Shown here: positions 25,511-34,984 of the stretch, piece by piece
How the letters are laid out: every line of letters starts with the position of its first letter
Numbering within the stretch: position 1 is the first letter of the stretch
DNA from: Variovorax atrisoli 110B
Lineage (GTDB): Bacteria; Pseudomonadota; Gammaproteobacteria; Burkholderiales; Burkholderiaceae_C
Direction: 5' to 3'
NCBI RefSeq assembly: GCF_000382045.1
Contig: NZ_KB907463.1
Span: forward strand, 62,001 to 126,000
Length of the DNA stretch: 64,000 bases
Made by a program: the position numbers and the translations under genes
The notes under the pieces: generated by a model
The model's input: only the letters and a program-made list of their open reading frames with translations
Database searches by the model: none
Told to the model about the DNA's origin: nothing

Positions 25511-26239
25511 CTAGCCGTCCAGCTCGGCGTAGCGCCTGAAGATGCCGTCCTCGTTGAACGCGATGCGGCGCGGGCTCTGCAGGTAGTCATGCACGCGCTG
25601 GCGACGCCGCACATTGGCATGCAGTTTCTCGACCGCGGGCGTGGCAGCGAGCGCACGGGCCGCCGCCTTCGGAAAGGCATATCGCAGGCCGTCCACGAGC
25701 TGGAACAGCGACAGATCCGCATAGGTCAGCGTGTCGCCCACCAGATGCAGGCTGCCCGCGGGATTGCGCTGCAGCACCCGCTCGAACCAGTTGAGGAATT
25801 TCGGGATGCGCTCATCGCGAAAGGCCCGCGCGCGCATCACCGCCGCATCGCGCTGGTCCTCGTAGTAGGCGCCGACCGAGATCGGATGGTGCGTGTCGTG
25901 CGCCTCGGCCACCACGTCGGCGATGGTGAGCTGCAGCTGGTGCGTCCACAACCCGTCGGACTCGCCCACGCCCGACAGGCCGAGCCGCGGCCCGAGGTAC
26001 AGCAGGATCGCGGCGGTTTGCCCGACCACTATGTCGCCGTCGACGAGAAATGGCGGCGCAAAGGCGGGACGAGCGCTGTCGGGATCGCCCAACCGCTCGC
26101 CAAGAGCGGATTCACCACCGCCTTCGGCTTCGGGCAACCGCGCTACATCGACATAGTCCGCACCGGCGGCCTCGAGCGCGAGCCGAACGAATTCACCGCG
26201 ACCCTGGATGGTGGGCCAGTAATGGAGTTGGTAGGGCAT
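25511..26239 (-). CDS. glutathione S-transferase
   Basis: 242 residues. The N-terminal thioredoxin-like domain has MPYQLHYWPTIQGRGEFVRL and the substrate segment FLVDGDIVVGQTAAILLYLG; the helical C-terminal domain contains the DLSLFQLVDGLRY segment. The Tyr near residue 7 could be the catalytic residue as in sigma/pi-type enzymes. The specific electrophile is unknown. It has no operon partner. Confidence 0.87.
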   Translation of the reverse strand: MPYQLHYWPTIQGRGEFVRLALEAAGADYVDVARLPEAEGGGESALGERLGDPDSARPAFAPPFLVDGDIVVGQTAAILLYLGPRLGLSGVGESDGLWTHQLQLTIADVVAEAHDTHHPISVGAYYEDQRDAAVMRARAFRDERIPKFLNWFERVLQRNPAGSLHLVGDTLTYADLSLFQLVDGLRYAFPKAAARALAATPAVEKLHANVRRRQRVHDYLQSPRRIAFNEDGIFRRYAELDG

Positions 26240-26301
26240 ACGGAGATGGTGGCATGGGTGTAGCGATTTGCGAAGTCTCAGGCGGCGCGAAAAAAATGAG
26301 C

Positions 26302-26847
26302 CTACGGCGCACGCGTAACAGGCGGCAAGAGCACGCAGAACGCATCTTCAATGTCTTGGGCGGATGGCGATGCACCATCCGACCTCATCTCGAAGGTCTT
26401 TATCTTTTTTCTATTGGTCACGAAGTTCATCATTCTCGGGCCATTTTTTCTGGAATACACCATGATTCCATCCAACCCCTCGTCAACCTCTCTTTCGGCA
26501 TCCCTGAAAGACTTCAGAAAGCGATTCAGCTGTCGAAGAGATACTCGATCCTTTTCCAAAAAAACTCTCTTGACCAGATCATCGGTTATTCCAGCAGGAC
26601 GTTTTTTCATGTAGAGCGTCGACCCCCATTCACGCCAATGGACCCCACACTCCGCATCGACCCTTCTTGATTCCACGAATTCCTTGATCACCTTATTGAC
26701 AATCTCTCGATGCGGACTCTCATCCAAGTTGACCCAAACGACAAGTCTATCGTCTCTATAACCGGCAAAGGATCTCAAGGAAAATCCATAGAGAAGAAAA
26801 GCAGCAAGAAACGAAATTAATAGCTTATTAAAAGAAAAACAAGACAT
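26302..26847 (-). CDS. predicted periplasmic immunity protein for the adjacent VgrG effector
   Basis: 181 residues from ATG 26847, preceded by AAAGGG at a good distance; the TTG at 26862 was rejected. A signal peptide (KLLISFLAAFLLYGFSLRSFAG) targets it to the periplasm. I do not recognise the family. It starts 12 bp after the effector gene, is exported, and is clearly lower in GC than the surrounding genome, all expected of an immunity protein against a peptidoglycan-hydrolysing type VI effector. The immunity role is inference from position. Confidence 0.65.
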   Translation of the reverse strand: MSCFSFNKLLISFLAAFLLYGFSLRSFAGYRDDRLVVWVNLDESPHREIVNKVIKEFVESRRVDAECGVHWREWGSTLYMKKRPAGITDDLVKRVFLEKDRVSLRQLNRFLKSFRDAEREVDEGLDGIMVYSRKNGPRMMNFVTNRKKIKTFEMRSDGASPSAQDIEDAFCVLLPPVTRAP

Positions 26848-26858
26848 CGACCACCCTT

Positions 26859-28736
26859 TCAAGAAATATCTTCACTCAAGCTTCCACTCTTCTTTCCGGC
26901 AGCATCCGGGGGAATGCCCAAGATCAGATTCAACGACACAACGCTCGCTTCGTCCAAACCTGGATCGGCTAGATCCTTCTTCGCCTGTTCGTAGTAAGAA
27001 ATGGGGACGAAATACTTCAAATAACTCGAGCTCCCGCCTCTCTTGATTTCCAATTTTCCGTTTTTATTCCTCACCTTCACTGGGGTTCGCAACTCTCTGG
27101 CAAAAACAGAAAATCTGATCCGGTTGTGCTGGTTGCCTCCAAGAAGAATCAAATCCTCATCGCCGCTTTTCGCATAAACAAACCCGACGTGCCGACCATG
27201 GCCCTGTTTCGAAGTGACCATAGCAATGGCTCCGTATATTGGCCTCTCCAATTCGACGAACAGCGGGTTTCTGACTTTAGGTAGCGTCTTCTCCGAGTTT
27301 TCTCTTGGCCCGTCGACTTCGTAGAACCCATGCGCGCGGGCTTTCGCCACCTTGCGATTGGGAAAACCAGCGTTCTCGATTGGATATTTCGCCTGCATCA
27401 GGCACCAGTTCACAAAGGCGGCGCACCACGCATTGCTGTTGCCGTACATGGCCTTGAGTCCGTCATCTACCTCGACGTGGTAATTGATCTTGTCTTGGAG
27501 CGTGAGCTCGAGTTCTCCCTGCCTGAGCTTCGCTTCCGCAACGGCAATGGGCATCCAGGGAACACGCCCTGGCACCGGATTGATCAACGCCAGAACCTTC
27601 CCCGTCCCCTCCTTCGATCGCTCCGAATCCGATGACCTGATTCCGGAAGGAATGGGCGGCGGTTGAGGAGAAACCGCCTTTCGCGTCGATGGCACTGCCG
27701 GCACTATCGGTGCCTCCGAGCTCGGTGGCTTGGCGGCAGCTGCGGCAGGAGGAGCAGTCGAAGGTTTGTGATCTGGCTTGGTCTTGCCGCTCCCCGCAAT
27801 CAACAGCACCTCACCCGGATAGATCCTGTCGTGCCCCCGTTCGTTGGCCTCCTTGATGGCTTCCACGCTGGTGCGATACAGCTGCGCGATCTTCCAGAGA
27901 CTGTCGCCCGGCTGCACGACATAGCTCATGGGCTTTCTCTGCCCATGGGTCGAACTGTTGATCTTTTCCGAGCCGGCGACGCCCTTCCACCTCTTGAATT
28001 TCGCCAGAAGGTTGAAATCCTTTCCGAGGTCACCCTGAATGGCTCCGACCGCCACGACCTCCTTGCTCTTCGGATCCATCACCTTGACGTGCACGGTCGA
28101 CTTGTCGGCGGGGTGAATCACGGGAGGAAATCGCCCTGCGGCATCGGACTTGACGACTTCCTCCCTGTCGCCTCTTTGCAGAATGATCTCCGTGCCTGGC
28201 AACGGCTGGCTGCCATCGGTCGCGTTGATCCTGCTCACGGCAACCCAGGTTTCCTTCCGCGTGTCGGCGTTCGCGTGGTAGCCCTCGATCTCGGCGATGC
28301 TGTTCACGATCTTTTCGAGCTCGGCGTCACTGCACTCGCCGATCTTTCTGCCAGCCGGGATGCCGCTGGTCTTGAGCAGATCGCGTATGTATTTCTCCGT
28401 ATCGTTTTCCTTTTTCGAGGCGTAGACGGGAACGGCTTCGGAGATCGTCCTGTCGCCATGCAGGCGCTTCAGGTTCGCCTTCAGTTCCTCCCGGCCGGCG
28501 CCTTCATCGGGAAAGATCAGGAAGGTCCTGCCCGATCTGGTGGTGGCGAATCCGATGTAGCCCTTTGCTTTCCTGGGCTCCGGCACGCCGTCGACCTTCC
28601 GAGCGGTCAGGTCGCCGGGGTTGTTGATGCGCCAGGGCAGCGTTCCGCCCGAGCGCAGCAGGTGGCGGCCGTCTTCGCAGATGAACTCGGCGACTTCGAT
28701 GTTGGGGTGGTAGGTGGCGGATATCAGTCTGGGCAT
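26859..28736 (-). CDS. VgrG-linked type VI effector: LysM plus cysteine amidase (NlpC/CHAP-like)
   Basis: 625 residues. The N-terminal part (about 1-150) contains LPWRINNPGDLTARK and GYIGFATTRSGRTFLIFPDE, resembling phage structural or muralytic modules. A LysM domain lies near 265-310 (YVVQPGDSLWKIAQLYRTSV), then a Pro/Ala linker. The C-terminal domain has AWCAAFVNWCLMQAK with probable catalytic Cys438, GHGRHVGFVYA with His516 and GGNQHN, the pattern of TIGR02594/NlpC-P60 amidases. No signal peptide is visible, as expected for VgrG delivery. Probable target: peptidoglycan of rivals. It starts 17 bp after vgrG; its 3' half is AT-richer than neighbours. Confidence 0.82.
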   Translation of the reverse strand: MPRLISATYHPNIEVAEFICEDGRHLLRSGGTLPWRINNPGDLTARKVDGVPEPRKAKGYIGFATTRSGRTFLIFPDEGAGREELKANLKRLHGDRTISEAVPVYASKKENDTEKYIRDLLKTSGIPAGRKIGECSDAELEKIVNSIAEIEGYHANADTRKETWVAVSRINATDGSQPLPGTEIILQRGDREEVVKSDAAGRFPPVIHPADKSTVHVKVMDPKSKEVVAVGAIQGDLGKDFNLLAKFKRWKGVAGSEKINSSTHGQRKPMSYVVQPGDSLWKIAQLYRTSVEAIKEANERGHDRIYPGEVLLIAGSGKTKPDHKPSTAPPAAAAAKPPSSEAPIVPAVPSTRKAVSPQPPPIPSGIRSSDSERSKEGTGKVLALINPVPGRVPWMPIAVAEAKLRQGELELTLQDKINYHVEVDDGLKAMYGNSNAWCAAFVNWCLMQAKYPIENAGFPNRKVAKARAHGFYEVDGPRENSEKTLPKVRNPLFVELERPIYGAIAMVTSKQGHGRHVGFVYAKSGDEDLILLGGNQHNRIRFSVFARELRTPVKVRNKNGKLEIKRGGSSSYLKYFVPISYYEQAKKDLADPGLDEASVVSLNLILGIPPDAAGKKSGSLSEDIS

Positions 28737-28753
28737 GCTGGTGTTTCCCTTGC

Positions 28754-31489
28754 TCAAGCCAAGCCGTTCAGATGGGCTTCGACGGCGGATTCGGAAAGAA
28801 AGTGGCCGGGGTCGAAAGCACCCGCAGCAGACGCATACATGGCGTCTTCCGCTCCCGGCGATCCGGTCTCGCCGTCGTCATCTGTTCGGTCATCGTCTTC
28901 CGCGCCGCCAGGCTCGCTGCGGATCGTCGGAACGGGCGTCCAGTCCCACGCTTCCTCTCCCACTACCAGAACTGCCTCGTCCGGCGTTTCGAACGCGACG
29001 CGGGGCAATCGCCCGTCGTCGGGAATGACGCCTTCGGCCAGCGTCCGGCGCTTCTCGTCGAGGATCCTGTAGGGCAGCCCCGACATGCCGACGTGCTTGA
29101 AGATCTCGTCGCTGCCAAGGGGCGCGAAGCGCACGCTGTACTTGTCGTCGTGGCTCACGCCTTCCATGCGCCGGCGCTTGGCCATGTCCATCGGCCCTGC
29201 ATAGCTGTGGGTGGCCGCGTGCTCGCGCCAAAGGCCCTGGGTGCCGTGGACGATGCCCGAGGCACTCCACCTGGAAAAGCTGCCACCTCCGTTGACGACG
29301 ATCTCGTCCCTGGCGGTGATGCTGATCCTGTCGGACTCCAGCTTGATGTCGAGCCTGGCCAGCAGGTTGATGCTGTTCTGCAGCGCGACGATGTCGATGC
29401 CGGCCGTGGCTGCCGTCAGGCGGATCGCCTTGTATGCGAAGAGGCGCACAGCCTCCTTCACGCTCACCAGAAAGCTCCTGCCGGCGCTGATGCTGGTGTG
29501 CGCGCCGCTGCTCAGCGCGTTGTGCGTCATGCTTGCGATGTGGGTGGCACCCGCCGCCGTGCTCTGGATGCCGGCCGCACTGGCAAGCACGAGATGCGGT
29601 TCGCAGAGTTCAGGGAAACCTCCCTGCCGCGAAGCTCGGCCCTTGATCGCATCGTTCTGTTCCCTGAGGGCCTCGGTGACCGCGTCCTGGTCGCCCGCCT
29701 CGTGCGCCTTCGCCTCCTGCGCAGTCTGGCTCTGGCGTTCATGCAGGTCGCGCGCGGCCGCCAGTCGTGCAACCGTTTCCCCAAGATCGGTGATGTGCGC
29801 ATCGGCTCCGGGCCTCGGCTCGGTGCTGAGCAGCAAGCCCCTTGCGGCGCGCACCGCGGCATGGCCATCGGTACGCAGCTCGGCGCCCTCGCCGCGGTCG
29901 TCCTTGCGGCCTGCCGTGCCGTCGATGCGCCCGATGTGGCCGAGGCTCAGGCTGCTGCTGAGATGGTCGCTCTTGAGCTGCGCCTGGATCTTTCCGGGCA
30001 GATCGTCCAGCACCAGGTGGTTGCCGCGCGATCCGCCTAGTGCGCCCGCGTTCAATTCACGGCTGCGGAGGCCCGAGAGGTTGCTCTGCTCGGGCAGCCG
30101 CCATGCGGGCATGTTCTCGGCATTGAACACACGGCCGGTGATGATGGGACAGTCCGGGTCGCCGCCGAGGAAATCGACGACCACTTCCTGGCCGACGCGC
30201 GGCAGCGCAGCCGCCCCGAAAGTCTCTCCGGCCCAGGCCATGGACACACGGATCCAGCAGCTGGAGTTCTCGTTGCGCTGCCCGACACGATCCCAATGGA
30301 ACTGCACCTTCACGCGGCCGTACTGGTCGACCCAGATCTCCTCGTTCTTCGGCCCGACGACGATGGCAGTCTGGGGTCCGCGGGTGCGGGGCTTCGGAGT
30401 GATGCGCGGCGGGCGCCACGCATGGCTCACGGGCTGCGCATCGAAGCCGAAGCGCTGGACGGAGCCTTCGCCGGCATCGGCGCCCTCGGTGGCCCGGAGG
30501 TTCTCCTGCAATACGTAGTCGACGGCAACCACGAGGTGCTTGCGGTTCTGATCGTCCCTCGGGTGGCCCGCCAGCTCGAAGATGCAGCCCGGCGCAAGTT
30601 CTCGCCTGTTGGAGCGACCGCTGGCAACGCTGCCGCCGCTCAGTTGCTCTTCGACGCGCGTGCGTGCATATGCTTCGCCATCGTCGTAGTGCCTGTAGCC
30701 ACCGGGCCATTCGTACAGCTCTAGGTCGTCGTGCGCGTGGCCGCAACGCATCTCGCGTCGGCTGGAGAGATCCGCCTTTGGCTTGAGAGGGTCGTAGTCG
30801 TTGGTGAAGTGCAGGCCGGAGCGGACCTCTTCTCTCGTGCGCCATTCGTAGACGCGTTCGTTCCCCGTCACCCCACCCCCGGTCATTCCCGCCTTCTCCA
30901 GCGGATGAAACCGCACCGTCTCTCCGCCAGGCATCGGATCGTGCGAGCTCAGCACGTCGTCCGCGAACACCAGCACCTGCCGCTGCGCCTCGTGCCGGAA
31001 GTAGTAGTAGATGCCTTCCAGCTCGCACAGCCGCGAGACGAAGGAGAAGTCGCTCTCGCCGTACTGCACGCAGTACTCCCACGTGCGGTACTCGCGGGCC
31101 AGCCGCTTCTCCATGGCGTAGCCGTAGGCTTCGAGCACGTCGGCGACGATGTCCGGAACGGTCCTGCCCTGGAAGATGCGGAAGTCGCTTCGCCGCGTCG
31201 CGAGCCACAGCCACGGGCGCAGCCTCATGCGGTAGAAGCTGTGCCGTGCGTCCTCTTCGGCCAGGCCGAAGGACGCGACGACACCGCCCAGGTAGCGCGT
31301 GCCGCCGCTCTCGGTCTGCATTGCCACGGTGGCGGTCTTGCCGAGCAGCGCCTTCGGATCGATGCCGTTGCTGCTGCCGAGCAGTTCCACCTCGAAGTCG
31401 TGGAGCTGGCTCAGCGCCTCGCGGCCGGTCAGCCGGTGGAACTGAAGCGCTTCCCCCAAGGGGGTCTGAATGGAAACCCGGCGCGTCAT
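28754..31489 (-). CDS. vgrG: type VI secretion spike protein VgrG (TssI)
   Basis: 911 residues. It forms the trimeric tip of the secretion needle. The gp27-like region opens with LHDFEVELLGSSNGIDPKAL and contains CELEGIYYYFRHE; the gp5-like OB fold carries KVQFHWDRVGQRNENSSCWI and RVGQEVVVDFLGGDPDCPII; a DUF2345 region follows near 600-760. A C-terminal extension (about 810-911) ends in an acidic tail and may dock the effector. ATG 31489 overlaps the stop of a 24-codon upstream frame. No other secretion gene is visible, so this is an orphan vgrG island. Confidence 0.93.
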   Translation of the reverse strand: MTRRVSIQTPLGEALQFHRLTGREALSQLHDFEVELLGSSNGIDPKALLGKTATVAMQTESGGTRYLGGVVASFGLAEEDARHSFYRMRLRPWLWLATRRSDFRIFQGRTVPDIVADVLEAYGYAMEKRLAREYRTWEYCVQYGESDFSFVSRLCELEGIYYYFRHEAQRQVLVFADDVLSSHDPMPGGETVRFHPLEKAGMTGGGVTGNERVYEWRTREEVRSGLHFTNDYDPLKPKADLSSRREMRCGHAHDDLELYEWPGGYRHYDDGEAYARTRVEEQLSGGSVASGRSNRRELAPGCIFELAGHPRDDQNRKHLVVAVDYVLQENLRATEGADAGEGSVQRFGFDAQPVSHAWRPPRITPKPRTRGPQTAIVVGPKNEEIWVDQYGRVKVQFHWDRVGQRNENSSCWIRVSMAWAGETFGAAALPRVGQEVVVDFLGGDPDCPIITGRVFNAENMPAWRLPEQSNLSGLRSRELNAGALGGSRGNHLVLDDLPGKIQAQLKSDHLSSSLSLGHIGRIDGTAGRKDDRGEGAELRTDGHAAVRAARGLLLSTEPRPGADAHITDLGETVARLAAARDLHERQSQTAQEAKAHEAGDQDAVTEALREQNDAIKGRASRQGGFPELCEPHLVLASAAGIQSTAAGATHIASMTHNALSSGAHTSISAGRSFLVSVKEAVRLFAYKAIRLTAATAGIDIVALQNSINLLARLDIKLESDRISITARDEIVVNGGGSFSRWSASGIVHGTQGLWREHAATHSYAGPMDMAKRRRMEGVSHDDKYSVRFAPLGSDEIFKHVGMSGLPYRILDEKRRTLAEGVIPDDGRLPRVAFETPDEAVLVVGEEAWDWTPVPTIRSEPGGAEDDDRTDDDGETGSPGAEDAMYASAAGAFDPGHFLSESAVEAHLNGLA

Positions 31490-31560
31490 CGCACCGCCGC
31501 ACACGCAACGGCGCACGGCACCGGGCGAACATGCCGGCGCGTGCCATCGAAGATGGACAT
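31486..31560 (-). CDS. possible 24-codon leader peptide coupled to vgrG
   Basis: A short frame starting MSIFDGTRRHVRP with a strong GGGAGG 4 bases upstream, whereas vgrG itself has only a weak site. Its TGA overlaps the vgrG ATG as ATGA. Either a translational-coupling leader or a chance frame; no homology is known to me. Confidence 0.35.
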   Translation of the reverse strand: MSIFDGTRRHVRPVPCAVACAAVR

Positions 31561-31765
31561 GGATCCTCCCTGAAATCATTCATTGCCGCTCTGGTCGGTG
31601 GCATGTTTCGTCGGAGTATCCAAGCGCTCGGCGTCTTTCGTTCGACGCCGGCGAATGCGTCAGCGGAACCGTGAACGAATGCTCGCAGCGGCGGCGGTGC
31701 CTCTGCCTGCGCCGGAGCGCAGATGTCGATTGTTCACAAGCCGCGTGAGCTTCGGCCGATGCGCA

Positions 31766-32890
31766 TCACGCGTTCGCGAACCTGTCCGCATAGGCGCGGA
31801 ACATCGCGTTGCGCTCGTCGAGCGCCTCCTGCGTTGCGGGCACCATGATCGGCGCGCCTTCGCTCGCGAATGCCTGGCACTGTTCGACATACGGCCGCAG
31901 CTTCTCGTGATAGACCGGCGACGCCGCCGCCATGTCGCCGCCGTGCTCGGTCCACGTGGTCGCCAGGAGCTCCGCCGAGACCATCGCCAGCGTGGTGCCC
32001 ATGCCCGACAGCAGCGCTGCGCAGTGCCCCGCATCGCCGATGACCGCGACCTTGCCCTTGATCCAGCCCGGCATGCGCGTCTGGCTCACCGAGTCGAAGT
32101 AGAAGCCCTTGGCATCGGGGTCGATGAAGGCCGCGCGCATCGCAGGCACCTGCCAGGCATCCACGCGGGAGAGGAACTGGTCGAGCAGCCTGCGCTGCGC
32201 ATCGAGGTCGCGGTAGTCGTAGTCGATCTCGGGGCTGGCGACGATCATCATCCCCTGCGGCCCGTCGCCGGCGTCGCGCACGGCGATGGTGAGGCCGGGC
32301 ACGTTGAGCATCGCGCGTCGCCATTGCCGACCCGGCGGCAGATCGACGAGCGCGACGTAGTGGCCGAAGTGCCGCACGTAGTCCTTCTCCGGCCCGAAGG
32401 CCAGCCTGCGCACGTTGGAGTGCAGGCCGTCGGCGCCCACGACAAGGTCGTAGCGGCCCGTCGCGCCATCGGTGAAGCCGACGTCCACTCCGCCCGCGCG
32501 ATCGTCGAGCGACACGATCGAAGTCCTGAAGCGGAACTCCACGCCCGATGGAATGGCGTCCAGCAGGATCCGGTTGAGGCGGTCGCGGGTGATCTCGATG
32601 TCCTCGTCGGTCTCGTTGGCGAACCAGCGCAGGTCGAGCGTGGCGACCTGGTTTCCGCTGCCGTCGAGCACCGGCGCCGGCTCGACGATGGCGACCTTCT
32701 CCTCGGCGATCCTCTGCAGGATGCGCATGCGCTGCGCGGTGCCGAGCGCACGGCCGCGAACATCGATGGGCGCGCCGCCCGGGCGCAGCCCGTCGGCGCG
32801 CTCGACCACGGTGACCCGGTGGCCCAGGCTGGCGAACCAATAGGCGGCCGACAGGCCGGCCATGCTGGCGCCGGAAACGAGTACGTCCAT
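31766..32890 (-). CDS. FAD-dependent aromatic-ring monooxygenase
   Basis: 374 residues, PHBH-fold group A flavoprotein. FAD motifs: VLVSGASMAGLSAAYWF at the N-terminus (GxSxxG), VVGADGLHSNVR (DG motif) and KVAVIGDAGHCAALLSGMGT (GD motif). Such enzymes hydroxylate or epoxidise aromatics using NAD(P)H and oxygen. A strong AAGGAGG lies 8 bases before ATG 32890. It is the last gene of the run that reads leftwards from the GAF gene, 21 bp after the substrate-binding protein, suggesting it acts on the imported compound. Confidence 0.9.
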   Translation of the reverse strand: MDVLVSGASMAGLSAAYWFASLGHRVTVVERADGLRPGGAPIDVRGRALGTAQRMRILQRIAEEKVAIVEPAPVLDGSGNQVATLDLRWFANETDEDIEITRDRLNRILLDAIPSGVEFRFRTSIVSLDDRAGGVDVGFTDGATGRYDLVVGADGLHSNVRRLAFGPEKDYVRHFGHYVALVDLPPGRQWRRAMLNVPGLTIAVRDAGDGPQGMMIVASPEIDYDYRDLDAQRRLLDQFLSRVDAWQVPAMRAAFIDPDAKGFYFDSVSQTRMPGWIKGKVAVIGDAGHCAALLSGMGTTLAMVSAELLATTWTEHGGDMAAASPVYHEKLRPYVEQCQAFASEGAPIMVPATQEALDERNAMFRAYADRFANA

Positions 32891-32911
32891 GGGCTGATCC
32901 TCCTTCTGCGG

Positions 32912-34009
32912 CTACAGCTTGAATTCCCGGGCCATCTGGATCACCGCCTGCTTGTCGAAGGCGTTGATCTCGTCGATCAGCTCGTTGGTGAAAAGCCGGT
33001 TCGGGTCGCCGAGTTCGCTGGCGAGCTTCGGGTTCTTGCTGGCTTCGGCGGCCATCTCGACGTTGGCCTTCCATTCGGCCGGCGACGACGCGCCCATGCG
33101 CTGGTCGGGATCGCCGGGGCGGCGCATCCAGCTGTTCTTGCGGTCCTTGAGGATGAAGGCGAGCTCCTTGCGTGCGTCGTCCTCGCTGCGGCCCTTGGGC
33201 CGGCTCTCGGGATAGACCGCCCAGTGCAGGTCGATCGCGGCTTCGAGGTTCGCGTTCGAGAACAGGGTCGACTTCGCGATGCCCTGGAACAGCGCCACCA
33301 GCGACTTGCGGTCCTCCTTGAGCATCTTGCGCGGCACGCACATCCAGCCCGAGCCCACCTGCGCGAACCTGGGCGTGAGCGGCACGTAGCGCAGCTTCGT
33401 CCCCACCAGTTCGATGCGGGCTGCTGCCGTGTCGAAGGCCACCATCGCGTCCACGCGGTCGTTGTCGATCGCCGCGCCGGCGGGCGCGCCGTCGCCGATG
33501 GCGATGTACTCGCAGCCGTCGTCCTTCAGGCCCAGCTCGGCCAGCATGGTTCTGGTGATGACGATGCCGGTGTCGCCCTGGCTGCGCACGCCGATGCGCT
33601 TGCCCGCGAGGTCGGCGGCCGACTTGATCGGGCTGCCGGGCTTCACCACGATGACGTTCGCATTGCGCGGCAGCCACTTGTAGACGCTCACCAGGTCGAG
33701 CGACGGGTCCTTCGCCATCGCGGGCAGCAGGATGCCCGGCACCGCCGGCCCGAAGTCCACGTGGCCGGCGCGCAGGCTCTGCAGCGCCTGCGTCATGCTG
33801 GACATGTTGACGTACTCCACGTCCACGCCGCCGGGCTTGTAGAAGTTCAGCTTCGGGTGCTGGCCCGCGGTGCAGAAGCACTGCTGCGGGTCGTTCACCG
33901 CCGCGGTGTTCGCCACCTTCATCACCCGCACACTCTGCGCCAGCGCCGGCAGGCTCCCGGCCAGGCCGAGGGCACCGAGGCCCAGGCCGAAATCACGTCG
34001 CGTCAACAT
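32912..34009 (-). CDS. ABC substrate-binding protein, NMT1/THI5-like
   Basis: 365 residues. A twin-arginine-like signal (MLTRRDFGLGLGALGLAG) precedes a periplasmic binding domain with GKRIGVRSQGDTGIVITRTM and DAMVAFDTAAARIELVG, typical of NMT1/SsuA/TauA proteins that bind sulfonates, pyrimidine precursors or aromatic acids. Start 34009 is supported by AAGGAG 6 bases upstream; MKERAM at 34024 was rejected. It works with the permease and ATPase genes upstream. Confidence 0.88.
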   Translation of the reverse strand: MLTRRDFGLGLGALGLAGSLPALAQSVRVMKVANTAAVNDPQQCFCTAGQHPKLNFYKPGGVDVEYVNMSSMTQALQSLRAGHVDFGPAVPGILLPAMAKDPSLDLVSVYKWLPRNANVIVVKPGSPIKSAADLAGKRIGVRSQGDTGIVITRTMLAELGLKDDGCEYIAIGDGAPAGAAIDNDRVDAMVAFDTAAARIELVGTKLRYVPLTPRFAQVGSGWMCVPRKMLKEDRKSLVALFQGIAKSTLFSNANLEAAIDLHWAVYPESRPKGRSEDDARKELAFILKDRKNSWMRRPGDPDQRMGASSPAEWKANVEMAAEASKNPKLASELGDPNRLFTNELIDEINAFDKQAVIQMAREFKL

Positions 34010-34063
34010 GGCTCGCTCCTTCATACGGAAAAACAGGAATCCTGAATTGCGGGGATGCGGCGT

Positions 34064-34957
34064 TCAGACGTTCACCGTCCGCTGCGAGGTGTCCGCCGGC
34101 ATCCAGTGCAGCACGCGGCGCTGGATGCGGCGCAGCAGGTCGGTCATCACGATGCCGATCACCGAGAGCACCACGCACACCGCGAAGCTGCCGCCGGTGT
34201 CGGCCTGCGCCTCCATCTGCAGGATGAGCACGCCCAGCCCCGCCTGCGCGCCGACGAACTCGCCCACCACCGCGCCGACCACGCTGAAGGCAGCGGCCAT
34301 GTTCAACCCCGCGAAGATGTAGGGCAGCGCGCTCGGAAACTTGGCCTTGCGGAAGATCTGCCACTGCGTCGCCGAGAGCGAGCGCAGCAGGTCGATGCGG
34401 TCGGGGTCCACCGCCTTGAAGCCCGCGATGCTGGTCACCAGCACGGGGAAGAAGGTGAGCAGGCAGATGATCATCACCTTCGAGCCGATGCCGAAGCCCA
34501 GCCACACCACGATGATCGGCGCGACCGCCACCTTGGGCACGCTCTGCAGCGCGGCGACGTAGGGCTCCAGCAGCGCCTCGACCCTCGGCATCTGCGAAAC
34601 CACGATGCCGATCGCGAGGCCGACGCCGCTGCCGACGAGAAAGCCCAGCAGGATCTCGGTCACGGTCACGCCGCCGTGGTACCAGAAGCCATCCTTCGCG
34701 AGCGGTCCGGTGGCGAGGCCGCGCCACAGCGCGACCAGGATGTCGCTCACCGGCGGCACGAGGTGCTGCGGCACCTCGAAGAGCCGCACCCCCGCCTCCC
34801 ACGAACCGAGCAGCGCGGTGAGCAGCAGGATCGACTGCACCCGCGTCGAGGCGAGCGGATTGGCGCGGCGGCGCGGCCTGGGGCTGGTGGCGGGGGCCGG
34901 CGCGCGGTCGCCGGATAGCGCAGGAGAGTCGGACTTGGCGAGCATGGCGGTAGTCAT
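34064..34957 (-). CDS. ABC permease, Tau/Ssu type
   Basis: 297 residues with about six membrane helices and the inner-membrane coupling motif around ALQSVPKVAVAPIIVVWLGF (EAA-type loop). A disordered Pro/Arg-rich segment occupies the first 35 residues. Family members import taurine, alkanesulfonates, nitrate or aromatic carboxylates. It lies between the ATPase and the binding protein genes, all on the minus strand. Confidence 0.92.
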   Translation of the reverse strand: MTTAMLAKSDSPALSGDRAPAPATSPRPRRRANPLASTRVQSILLLTALLGSWEAGVRLFEVPQHLVPPVSDILVALWRGLATGPLAKDGFWYHGGVTVTEILLGFLVGSGVGLAIGIVVSQMPRVEALLEPYVAALQSVPKVAVAPIIVVWLGFGIGSKVMIICLLTFFPVLVTSIAGFKAVDPDRIDLLRSLSATQWQIFRKAKFPSALPYIFAGLNMAAAFSVVGAVVGEFVGAQAGLGVLILQMEAQADTGGSFAVCVVLSVIGIVMTDLLRRIQRRVLHWMPADTSQRTVNV

Positions 34958-34984
34958 CTGGTGGCCTCTTTGAATCGAACGGAA

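Noticed and set aside
31583..34045. Open frame of 820 codons on the plus strand opposite the monooxygenase and binding-protein genes
   Set aside because: Antisense shadow; the opposite strand has intact FAD motifs and signal peptide.
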